Positions 1-5,727 of a DNA stretch of 8,227 nt are shown here, in pieces. The stretch comes from Facklamia sp050409585. Its GTDB lineage: Bacteria > Bacillota > Bacilli > Lactobacillales > Aerococcaceae. Both the position numbers and the translations under genes were made by a program. The notes beneath the pieces were generated by a model that worked only from the letters and a program-made list of their open reading frames with translations, was not told the origin of the DNA and searched no databases. Location of the stretch: the NCBI RefSeq assembly GCF_050409585.1, contig NZ_JBNUPE010000025.1, positions 1-8,227 of the forward strand. Reading direction: 5' to 3'. Each line of letters begins with the position of its first letter. Position 1 is the stretch's first letter.

Positions 1-4
1 AACA

Positions 5-48
5 AAGACAAACCCTGTATGAGTCATCCTCAAAGAAGGGTTTGTCTT
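5..48. repeat. 11-bp inverted repeat (stem-loop) in the tail of an upstream transcript
   Basis: AAGACAAACCC (5-15) pairs perfectly with GGGTTTGTCTT (38-48) around a 22-base loop. It lies just before the terminator at 57-83, so it is probably part of the 3' end of the transcript entering from the left, either a 3' UTR or the tail of a small RNA. It has no T-run of its own, so it is not a terminator by itself. I do not recognise it as a known RNA family, and only 48 bases of it are visible. Confidence 0.5.
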
Positions 49-56
49 CAGTCTGG

Positions 57-83
57 GCGCACCTTGGGTGCGCTTTTTTATTT
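57..83 (+). terminator. Rho-independent terminator of the upstream transcript
   Basis: GCGCACC (57-63) and GGTGCGC (67-73) form a perfect GC-rich 7-bp stem with a TTG loop, followed at once by TTTTTTATTT. This is a textbook intrinsic terminator reading rightward. It separates whatever lies to the left from the ywlG promoter. Confidence 0.88.
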
Positions 84-94
84 GCAATCATATG

Positions 95-103
95 TGGTAA
101 AAT
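95..103 (+). promoter_or_regulatory. Extended -10 promoter for ywlG
   Basis: TGGTAAAAT at 95-103 is a TGn-extended -10 box (TAAAAT at 98-103, five of six matches to TATAAT). No good -35 stands at 17-18 bases upstream, where only the terminator T-run lies. That is common for extended -10 promoters. It is 27 bases ahead of the chosen start codon and is the only promoter-like sequence between the terminator and the gene. Confidence 0.6.
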
Positions 104-114
104 GAAAGAAAACA

Positions 115-123
115 AAGAAGGTG
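115..123 (+). promoter_or_regulatory. Shine-Dalgarno site that fixes the ywlG start
   Basis: AAGAAGGTG at 115-123 is complementary to the 16S anti-SD. It ends 6 bases before ATG at 130. An in-frame GTG at 121 lies inside the SD itself and so cannot be the start it serves. The ATG at 130 is therefore preferred. Confidence 0.75.
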
Positions 124-129
124 AAAAGT

Positions 130-663
130 ATGGAAATCGAGTTAGAAATCGATCGTCTAATGGGAGAAATAGAGGATTTATTCCAGGGGAAAGTAGATTC
201 TCAGGATATTTTTGTTTTAGGTTGCTCAACATCTGAAATGGCAGGTGGAAAAATTGGGAAGGCATCTCGTCCAGAGTACGGGAAACTATTAGTCAATGCT
301 TTAATCAAAACTACAAGCAAAATGGGACTCTTTCTTGCGGTTCAAGGCTGTGAGCATATTAATCGCAGTCTAGTGATAGAACGTCAAGCTGCTAAAAAGT
401 ATGGCTTAGAAATTGTCTCAGTAGTCCCTGCTTTGCATGCGGGAGGAGCAGCCGTAGCGGCCTATCAGTTATTCAAGGATCCAGTCATGGTAGAGCATGT
501 TCAAGCAAGTGCAGGTATAGATATTGGGGATACACATATCGGTATGCATATAAAATATGTTCAAATTCCTGTTCGTTTTAAACACAACCAACTAGGGTTT
601 GCCAGGGTAAATGGACTATCATCGCGGCCAAAATTAATTGGTGGAGAACGCGCAAATTATTAA
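130..663 (+). CDS. ywlG: UPF0340 / TIGR01440 family protein (YwlG-like), function unknown
   Basis: The 177-residue product matches the UPF0340 (DUF436, TIGR01440) family in length and throughout its sequence; B. subtilis YwlG is the familiar member. Recognisable blocks are GCSTSEMAGG (31-40), the SRPEYG stretch (46-51), LAVQGCEHINRSLVIER (69-85), the Gly/Ala-rich ALHAGGAAVAAY segment (101-112), a GIDIGDTHIGMHIKYVQIPVR stretch (129-149), and a C-terminal SRPKLIGGERA (165-175). Two cysteines (C32, C74) sit in conserved blocks. There is no signal peptide or membrane segment, so it is probably cytoplasmic. The biochemical role is not established and I do not propose one. The gene appears monocistronic, with its own extended -10 promoter. 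Its stop overlaps by 4 bases the stop of the broken gene on the opposite strand, and no terminator directly follows it. Confidence 0.93.
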   Translation: MEIELEIDRLMGEIEDLFQGKVDSQDIFVLGCSTSEMAGGKIGKASRPEYGKLLVNALIKTTSKMGLFLAVQGCEHINRSLVIERQAAKKYGLEIVSVVPALHAGGAAVAAYQLFKDPVMVEHVQASAGIDIGDTHIGMHIKYVQIPVRFKHNQLGFARVNGLSSRPKLIGGERANY

Positions 664-1150
664 ATGTAGTCCTTAATTATCTTCTTAACATACTGGTCAA
701 TTTGATAGTAACGCCCCTTTTTATCAATGGTTTCCTTATCGTCCAAGAGAGCTTCTAAAAGTTCTAAGTTTAAAATCCATTCGCTAAGCTCGTGATGCGA
801 TTGTTCTGTAATAAGTAGCACCCAATATTGAAAGGCGAGATAAGTTTTTGAATGATTTGTCGATGACAATTCCATCTTAATGAAACCCACGTTCCAAGTA
901 AAAGAGAAGAAACGAGGGCTGTCAAAGGCCAATATTTCTGCTTGTTGTTCATTTTTAATGTGGTCTGTGTAATGCAAATGATTGCTTACCTCAATTTTTT
1001 CTGTTAAGGGAAGGCCATGCTATCATTTTGCATGAGTGCTCTATCCGTTAAAAAGGGCCAACCATCTTTTTGTTGATGTTTATACAAGCAAGTAAATTCA
1101 ATAGAGTAGTTGTTTTCACCAAGATTAATTAAATTTATTTCAGGTAACAA
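660..1150 (-). pseudogene. Unrecognised gene broken by a one-base frameshift
   Basis: Two overlapping minus-strand frames read as one protein. The first runs from TTG at 1150 to TAA at 1006-1004: 48 residues beginning LLPEINLINLGENN and ending DSMAFP. The second is open from about 1019 to its stop at 662-660 and continues LTEKIEVSNHLHYTDHIKNE. The frame changes near the minus-strand run CCC at 1010-1008; one extra base there would join DSMAFP to LTEKIEV and give a protein of roughly 160 residues. The TTG is preceded by AAAGGAG (1163-1157) at 6 bases, a convincing ribosome site. The same frame is also open upstream to 1195, so an earlier start is possible. A perfect TATAAT lies at 1231-1226 on this strand without a clear -35. 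The product is soluble-looking, rich in aromatic residues, with a Leu/Glu/Lys-rich C-terminus. I do not recognise the family. The shift may be real decay or a homopolymer sequencing error. It does not match a canonical -1 slippery heptamer. Confidence 0.6.
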
Positions 1151-1171
1151 AGGAATCTCCTTTATTTTTTT
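1149..1171 (+). terminator. Possible weak rightward terminator ahead of coaBC
   Basis: AAAGGA (1149-1154) and TCCTTT (1158-1163) form a 6-bp stem with an ATC loop, followed by A and seven T residues (1165-1171). This resembles a weak intrinsic terminator on the plus strand and would stop read-through from ywlG before the coaBC promoter. The same bases include the ribosome site of the minus-strand gene, so the dyad may be partly coincidental. Confidence 0.35.
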
Positions 1172-1199
1172 ATATAGTTTAACAAGGAAAGATAGTTAC

Positions 1200-1228
1200 T
1201 TGAACAGTAGTTAACAGGTTTTTAGATT
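1200..1228 (+). promoter_or_regulatory. Probable promoter of the coaBC-ecsAB operon
   Basis: TTGAAC (1200-1205) and TAGATT (1223-1228) are separated by 17 bases, each matching the sigma-A consensus at four of six positions. An alternative -10, TATAAA at 1228-1233, is a better hexamer but has no -35 at the right spacing. The start codon of coaBC is 23 bases beyond the -10. Confidence 0.5.
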
Positions 1229-1251
1229 ATAAAATAGATAGGAGCTCTAGA

Positions 1252-2475
1252 ATGGTTTTATTAAGGAAAAAAATTGGTGTCGTTGTCACAGGTGGAATTG
1301 CTGCCTATAAAGCGACTGAATTAGTGCGACAACTTGTTAAAGCTGGGGCAATAGTGCGTGTTATAATGACAAAGTCAGCAAGTGAGTTTATCACTCCGCT
1401 AACTCTACAAGTGCTTTCGCGCCATGAAGTTTTGATAGATACTTTTAGTGAAAATGATACTGAACACGTTCAGCACATTGAGTTTGCTGATTGGTGTGAT
1501 CTTGTAGTGGTGGCCCCAGCAACGGCTAATATTATTGGAAAATTATCCAACGGCATAGCAGATGAAATAGCTTCTACAACACTATTAGCTGTTGCTTGTC
1601 CTTGTCTTTTATGTCCGGCGATGAACACAAACATGTATCAGCATCCTGCCACTCAAAGAAACCTAAAACGTCTAAAGAAAGATGGTTACTACTTGTTAGA
1701 ACCGGATACAGGCTTTTTGGCAGAAGGTTATGAAGGCAAAGGGCGATTACCAGCTATTACTCAGATTGTTGAAAAGCTTGAAAGTATAGCAGCCAAACAT
1801 TTTTACCCTCAATTATTAGAGAATAAAAAAGTGATTGTAACAGCAGGTGGAACGAGAGAAAGAATCGATCCTGTTCGCTACATTTCCAATGATTCTTCCG
1901 GCAAGATGGGATATGCTATGGCTAAAATTGCGAGTTTTTTGGGAGCAGAAGTCTCTTTCATTTCCACTAAAGATCATTTTCCAATGATGGATAATATGGA
2001 CTTGATTTTAGTGGAATCAGCGCTTCAAATGCAAAAAGAAATCAATGAGCGCTATGCGCAAACGGATTACGTTATTATGGCAGCTGCGGTGAGTGACTTC
2101 AGAATGATGGATCAAGCTGAACATAAAATTAAGAAAAAGGATCAAGAGAATGAGAAAATCCTGTGGGAACTTATCGAAAACCCAGATATTTTAGCGGAAT
2201 TAGGACAAAATAAAAAGCAGCAAGTTTTAGTTGGCTTTGCTGCGGAGACTCAAAATTTAATCGAATATGCTCAAAGAAAGTTAAAGTCAAAAAGAATAGA
2301 TTGGATTATCGCGAATGATGTTTCTCAGAAAGACATTGGTTTTAATTCAAAAAACAATCAAGTGACTCTTTTAAACGAAAAAGGGCAAGTTGTGAACTTA
2401 CCTAAAATGGAAAAAATTGATCTAGCAAGAAAAGTTTGGGAAATTATTCTAAATGATCCGATTATTAAAGATTAG
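1252..2475 (+). CDS. coaBC: Bifunctional phosphopantothenoylcysteine decarboxylase / phosphopantothenate-cysteine ligase
   Basis: CoaBC carries out two consecutive steps of coenzyme A synthesis in the cytoplasm: ligation of cysteine to 4'-phosphopantothenate, then FMN-dependent decarboxylation to 4'-phosphopantetheine. The 407-residue product has the flavoprotein CoaC domain at about 1-185: GGIAAYK (14-20), the active-site His75 in the QHIEF stretch, PATAN (89-93), and PAMNTNMY (122-129) with Asn125. The CoaB domain occupies about 190-402: TAGGTRERIDPVRYISN (197-213), SSGKMG (215-220), AAAVSDF (277-283), HKIKK (291-295) and GFAAET (328-333). His75 and Asn125 fall at the same numbers as in E. 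coli Dfp, yet residue 158, Cys in E. coli, is Glu here (LAEGYEGKGR, 156-165). The start is ATG with AGGAG (1240-1244) 7 bases upstream. ecsA follows after 10 bases, so the genes are probably cotranscribed. Confidence 0.95.
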   Translation: MVLLRKKIGVVVTGGIAAYKATELVRQLVKAGAIVRVIMTKSASEFITPLTLQVLSRHEVLIDTFSENDTEHVQHIEFADWCDLVVVAPATANIIGKLSNGIADEIASTTLLAVACPCLLCPAMNTNMYQHPATQRNLKRLKKDGYYLLEPDTGFLAEGYEGKGRLPAITQIVEKLESIAAKHFYPQLLENKKVIVTAGGTRERIDPVRYISNDSSGKMGYAMAKIASFLGAEVSFISTKDHFPMMDNMDLILVESALQMQKEINERYAQTDYVIMAAAVSDFRMMDQAEHKIKKKDQENEKILWELIENPDILAELGQNKKQQVLVGFAAETQNLIEYAQRKLKSKRIDWIIANDVSQKDIGFNSKNNQVTLLNEKGQVVNLPKMEKIDLARKVWEIILNDPIIKD

Positions 2476-2485
2476 AGGAGAATAA

Positions 2486-3226
2486 ATGAAATTAGTAGTT
2501 GAAAATCTAACAAGCGGTTATCGCAATGTTCCGGTCATTAATAATGTAAATTTTAAAATTCACTCAGGCGAAATAGTTGGATTAGTTGGTTTAAATGGTG
2601 CAGGAAAATCAACGCTCTTGAAAACTATTTTAGGCCTTTTACCTAACCAGTCAGGGCAAGTGCTGATTGACGGCATCTCAATTGCAGAAGACCACCAGAA
2701 GTATGCTAGTCAAATTGCTTATATTCCTGAAACGCCTATTTTGTACGAAGAATTAACTTTGAAGGAGCACTTAGAAATGACAGCTCTTGGGTATCAAATT
2801 CCGATGAAAACAGTCATGCAAAGAGCCCAACCTCTTTTAAAGAAATTTCGCCTAGAAAAAAAATTAGAGTGGTTCCCCACTCACTTTTCTAAAGGAATGA
2901 AGCAAAAAGTAATGATTATTTGTGCTCTAGTTACGGATGCTCAATTATTAATTATTGATGAACCATTCTTAGGATTAGATCCGCTAGCTATTCAACAATT
3001 CACAGATTTATTGAAGAAGAGCGCAGTTTCTGGTCGCTCAATTATATTTACAACACACATTTTAGCGATTGCTGAGGACTTATGTGATTCTTTTCTTTTG
3101 CTTCAAAAAGGTCAACTTGTAGCTCAAGGAGACTTAAACCAGTTGCAGGCTATCTATAACCTCCAAAAAGCGAACTTAAACGATATCTATATGACCATGA
3201 CTAAGACAGGTGAAGTTAATGATTAA
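2486..3226 (+). CDS. ecsA: EcsA-type ABC transporter ATP-binding protein
   Basis: This is the nucleotide-binding subunit that powers the EcsB membrane partner encoded next. The 246-residue sequence has every ABC ATPase element: Walker A GLNGAGKST (35-43), the Q-loop region IAYIPETPILYEELT (78-92) in which PE replaces the usual PQ, the signature FSKGMKQKV (134-142), Walker B LLIIDEP (154-160), D-loop GLDP (163-166) and the switch histidine in TTH (H191). The PETP-LYEELTL and HFSKGMKQKVMI stretches are hallmarks of B. subtilis EcsA. Known biology of the family: Ecs mutants of B. subtilis are defective in secretion and RasP intramembrane proteolysis, and the streptococcal and enterococcal homologue PptAB exports short hydrophobic signalling peptides. 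GAGGAG (2475-2480) precedes the ATG by 5 bases. The gene overlaps ecsB by 8 bases. Confidence 0.93.
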   Translation: MKLVVENLTSGYRNVPVINNVNFKIHSGEIVGLVGLNGAGKSTLLKTILGLLPNQSGQVLIDGISIAEDHQKYASQIAYIPETPILYEELTLKEHLEMTALGYQIPMKTVMQRAQPLLKKFRLEKKLEWFPTHFSKGMKQKVMIICALVTDAQLLIIDEPFLGLDPLAIQQFTDLLKKSAVSGRSIIFTTHILAIAEDLCDSFLLLQKGQLVAQGDLNQLQAIYNLQKANLNDIYMTMTKTGEVND

Positions 3227-4502
3227 TTTGGATCATTTATTTAATAAAAGAGCTAATCAATTATTGAAGGAAGTTGGGAAATATGGGCGATTAATTTTTA
3301 ATGATCATTTCTCTATAGTGCTTTTCGTACTGATGGGTTTTCTAGCTTTGACTTATAGAGATCTACTTGAAAGATTAAACCAAGGTTCCTATTTTGCTTT
3401 CATATGGATGATTCCTTTGATGATAGCTTTTTTTCTTACAGTAATTTTAAACTTCGGGCACCCTTTATGGTTAAATCATGAGGCTGACCGATCCTATTTA
3501 TTTCCTAGAGGCGAGGATTGGTTTAAATATTGGCGAAAAGCTTTTATCTACACCTCGCTTTCTCAAGTAAGCCTAGCTCTTTTAATTAGCTTTCTCTTCT
3601 ATCCGTTAATCTCAATTGTGAGTGATTGGAATCAAAATAATGCTGTTTTCTTCTGTTTTATTTATGCAACTTTGAAATTTTTAGCTGTGATCAATCAATA
3701 CCTAAATCTTTATTATCAAAATAACAATTTTTTATCTAGAAATTCCGTAAAAACACTCAACTATTTTACTGGATTTTTTATAACGATAAGCTTTTATTTA
3801 CCCGATTTCTATCCATTTTTAATGATGTTAGTTGTAAGCGGACTATATTTAATGATTGTATATTGGCGTTATCGTATATTAGCTAAAAACCTTGTCGATT
3901 TTGAGTTCATTATTAACCAGTCTCATGCTAATAAATCGCGTTTTTATAAGCTGATTTCTCTATTTGCAGATGTTCCACAAGTAAAAACTCCCATTAAGGA
4001 ACGGAAATGGTTGTATCCTTTGATGAACTTGATTCAAGGGAAAAAGGCTAATCGATATAGCTATTTCTTTGCTCGAATGATTACTCGACATGAAGGTTAT
4101 TCAGGTATATGGCTTCGTATTACAGTGTTTATTCTGATTATCATTTTCTTATTGCCTGATAATTGGTTGGCTTTAACCTTAATAGGGGGAATTGGTTTTT
4201 GGCTCGCGCTTATTCAAATTTTGCCGATTTACTTACTAGGGAATAATTTGCCTTTTCAATTACTTTATCCTACTCAAGATTTACATTTGAAAAAGAATGC
4301 TTTTCAGAGGATGTTAGCTTCAATTTTGGTAATGATGATGCTTGCTTTTTGTTTAGGAATGCTAGTTAAAGTGGGTTTATCCTTAACACTACTGTGGGTT
4401 TCGTGTGCTTGGTTAATACTAATTTTAGCTATAATTCACTTTTATGTCCCTATTTGGTTAAAGAAATTAAAAAAGAAGTCCGATAAAAGAAAGCCTCTTT
4501 AA
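3219..4502 (+). CDS. ecsB: EcsB-type ABC transporter permease
   Basis: This is the membrane subunit partnering EcsA. The product from ATG 3219 has 427 residues, close to the roughly 410 of B. subtilis EcsB. The N-terminal cytoplasmic stretch carries the family-like NLDHLFNKRANQLLKEVGKY. About eight to ten hydrophobic segments follow, at roughly 30-45, 58-78, 110-130, 143-160, 182-215 (probably two), 297-312, 315-340, 365-383 and 387-410. The conserved YLFPRGEDW motif lies between the second and third, and a basic loop with KERKW lies at about 261-265. The tail is Lys-rich. An in-frame GTG at 3210 would add three residues, but AGGTGA (3208-3213) is the Shine-Dalgarno site for ATG 3219, with 5 bases between. 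The 8-base overlap with ecsA implies translational coupling. No clear terminator follows, so read-through into the peptidase gene is possible. Confidence 0.9.
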   Translation: MINLDHLFNKRANQLLKEVGKYGRLIFNDHFSIVLFVLMGFLALTYRDLLERLNQGSYFAFIWMIPLMIAFFLTVILNFGHPLWLNHEADRSYLFPRGEDWFKYWRKAFIYTSLSQVSLALLISFLFYPLISIVSDWNQNNAVFFCFIYATLKFLAVINQYLNLYYQNNNFLSRNSVKTLNYFTGFFITISFYLPDFYPFLMMLVVSGLYLMIVYWRYRILAKNLVDFEFIINQSHANKSRFYKLISLFADVPQVKTPIKERKWLYPLMNLIQGKKANRYSYFFARMITRHEGYSGIWLRITVFILIIIFLLPDNWLALTLIGGIGFWLALIQILPIYLLGNNLPFQLLYPTQDLHLKKNAFQRMLASILVMMMLAFCLGMLVKVGLSLTLLWVSCAWLILILAIIHFYVPIWLKKLKKKSDKRKPL

Positions 4503-4519
4503 AGTAAGAAAGAATTTCT

Positions 4520-4548
4520 TTGATTGAAAACGAATTCTTTGTTAAAAT
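4520..4548 (+). promoter_or_regulatory. Promoter of the M42 peptidase gene
   Basis: TTGATT (4520-4525) and TAAAAT (4543-4548) are spaced by 17 bases. The -10 is TG-extended (TGTTAAAAT, 4540-4548). It lies 36 bases before the chosen ATG. The combination is strong for this type of genome and shows that the gene is not only an extension of the ecsAB operon. Confidence 0.72.
4524..4538 (+). promoter_or_regulatory. Candidate CcpA cre site within the peptidase promoter
   Basis: TTGAAAACGAATTCT matches the catabolite-responsive element consensus WTGNAARCGNWWWCA at 14 of 15 positions, the last base being the exception. It lies between the -35 and -10 boxes, where bound CcpA would block transcription. 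Overlapping it, AAAGAATT (4509-4516) and AATTCTTT (4533-4540) form a separate 8-bp dyad. Regulation by CcpA is an inference from the motif alone. Confidence 0.42.
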
Positions 4549-4573
4549 TAATACAAATACTTATTAAGAAAGC

Positions 4574-4577
4574 AGGA
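4574..4577 (+). promoter_or_regulatory. Shine-Dalgarno site deciding the peptidase start
   Basis: AGGA at 4574-4577 is 6 bases before ATG 4584 but only 3 before the adjacent in-frame ATG 4581. The usual spacing favours 4584. The choice changes the protein by one residue. Confidence 0.5.
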
Positions 4578-4583
4578 TGAATG

Positions 4584-5666
4584 ATGTCAGTAAATGAAGA
4601 ATATCTTAAACGTCTAACAGAAGTTAACGGGATCGGTGGCAATGAACGTTATGTTCGCGAATTGTTTAAAGAAGAAACTAAAGACCAAGCAGAAGAATAT
4701 CTGCAAGATGGTTTGGGTGGTATTTTTGCTAAGCATACAGGCAATGCGGATGGACCACGTGTTATGTTAGCTGCTCACCTAGACGAAGTTGGCTTTATGG
4801 TTAAAGAAATCACCGATGAAGGATTTCTTAAGTTCGTTACCATTGGTGGTTGGTGGAGTCAAGTTGTCTTAGCACAACAAGTAACAGTAACTACAAGAGA
4901 AGGTAAGACATTCCATGGTGTTACAGGATCTAAACCTCCACATGTACTAACTGCAGAAGCTCGTAAAAAGCCAATGGAATTTAAAGATATCTTTATTGAC
5001 CTAGGTGCTTCTTCTAAAGATGAAGTCATGGAATGGGGTATTCGCCCTGGCGATATGATCACTCCGTACATCGAAACACGTCGTATGAATGGCACTAAAT
5101 TCCTTTTAGGTAAAGCTTGGGATAACCGTATCGGTATAGCTGTTGCAATTGATGTATTGAAGAATTTAGCTAAAGAAGGACATGAAACGGTTCTATTCTC
5201 TGGGGCTAACGTTCAAGAAGAAGTTGGTCTACGCGGAGCTAGAGTTGCTGCACATATGCTTAATCCTGATATTTCATTTGCTCTAGATACTGGTACAGCG
5301 GGTGACACACCTGGTATGACTAAAGATGAATCTGCAAGTAAATTAGGAAAGGGACCTCAAATCATTGTTTATGATAGCTCAATGATAGCTCACCGTGGCT
5401 TACGTGAATTTGTAGTAGAAGTGGCTGATAGAGAGAACATTCCTTATCAATTCGAATTTATTCCTGGTGGTGGAACCGATGCTGGTTCACAACACCTAGC
5501 ATTAAATGGTATTCCTTCTATTGCGATTACTGTTCCAGTTCGCTACTTACATTCACATACTTCTGTTATTCACGAAGATGACTACTTAAATATGGTCAAA
5601 TTAGTAACAGCAGTAGTGAAAGAGTTGAATGCAGAGACAATCAAGCAAATTAAAGATAACGCATAA
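4584..5666 (+). CDS. M42 family metallopeptidase (YsdC-like / glutamyl-aminopeptidase-type)
   Basis: M42 peptidases are cytoplasmic, di-metal aminopeptidases that form large tetrahedral dodecamers and trim short peptides. The 360-residue product shows the full metal-site set: AAHLDEVGF (63-71; His65, Asp67), KAWDNRIG (177-184; Asp180 bridging), QEEVGLRGA (211-219; Glu212 general base and Glu213 ligand), DTGTAGDTPG (235-244; Asp235) and the C-terminal HSHTS (323-327). The GGWWSQV, TGSKPPH and GKGPQIIVYD stretches resemble B. subtilis YsdC more than lactococcal PepA, so I leave the symbol blank. Substrate preference cannot be read from the sequence. Codons such as cgt, gct and ggt are used more than in the neighbouring ecsB, suggesting stronger expression. 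The gene has its own promoter with a cre-like site and ends at a terminator shared with gshF. Confidence 0.92.
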   Translation: MSVNEEYLKRLTEVNGIGGNERYVRELFKEETKDQAEEYLQDGLGGIFAKHTGNADGPRVMLAAHLDEVGFMVKEITDEGFLKFVTIGGWWSQVVLAQQVTVTTREGKTFHGVTGSKPPHVLTAEARKKPMEFKDIFIDLGASSKDEVMEWGIRPGDMITPYIETRRMNGTKFLLGKAWDNRIGIAVAIDVLKNLAKEGHETVLFSGANVQEEVGLRGARVAAHMLNPDISFALDTGTAGDTPGMTKDESASKLGKGPQIIVYDSSMIAHRGLREFVVEVADRENIPYQFEFIPGGGTDAGSQHLALNGIPSIAITVPVRYLHSHTSVIHEDDYLNMVKLVTAVVKELNAETIKQIKDNA

Positions 5667-5680
5667 AAATTAACTTTATT

Positions 5681-5725
5681 AATCCCCTTAAGCATCAGAA
5701 GTTTGATACCTAAGGGGGTTTAATT
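5681..5725. terminator. Bidirectional terminator between the M42 peptidase gene and gshF
   Basis: AATCCCCTTA (5681-5690) pairs with TAAGGGGGTT (5711-5720), ten pairs including one T-G, with an inner ATCA/TGAT pairing in the loop. Rightward it is followed by TTTAATT. Leftward, on the minus strand, it is followed by an A/T-rich stretch with a T-run near 5667-5672. It lies between two convergent stop codons and so probably serves both genes. Confidence 0.75.
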
Positions 5726-5727
5726 CA

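Noticed and set aside
42..236. 64-residue plus-strand open frame overlapping the start of ywlG
   Set aside because: It begins inside the upstream terminator, has no ribosome site and is out of frame with the clear UPF0340 gene.
770..952. 60-residue minus-strand open frame
   Set aside because: It lies wholly within the frame that carries the coherent C-terminal part of the broken gene and has no ribosome site of its own.
1001..1022. Programmed -1 frameshifting as an explanation for the split gene
   Set aside because: The bases at the junction do not form an X-XXY-YYZ slippery heptamer in the zero frame, and I saw no downstream stimulatory hairpin.
1241..1251. Adjacent SacI and XbaI sites (GAGCTCTAGA) suggesting a cloning scar
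   Set aside because: They overlap the natural ribosome site of coaBC and no other vector-like sequence is present; chance is the simpler reading.
4509..4540. AAAGAATT / AATTCTTT dyad as the ecsB terminator
   Set aside because: The stem is nearly all A/T with a 16-base loop and no T-run follows; it coincides with the peptidase promoter, so an operator or chance is more likely.
4859..5095. 78-residue minus-strand open frame
   Set aside because: It is antisense to the M42 peptidase gene, whose motifs cover the same bases; no ribosome site or promoter.
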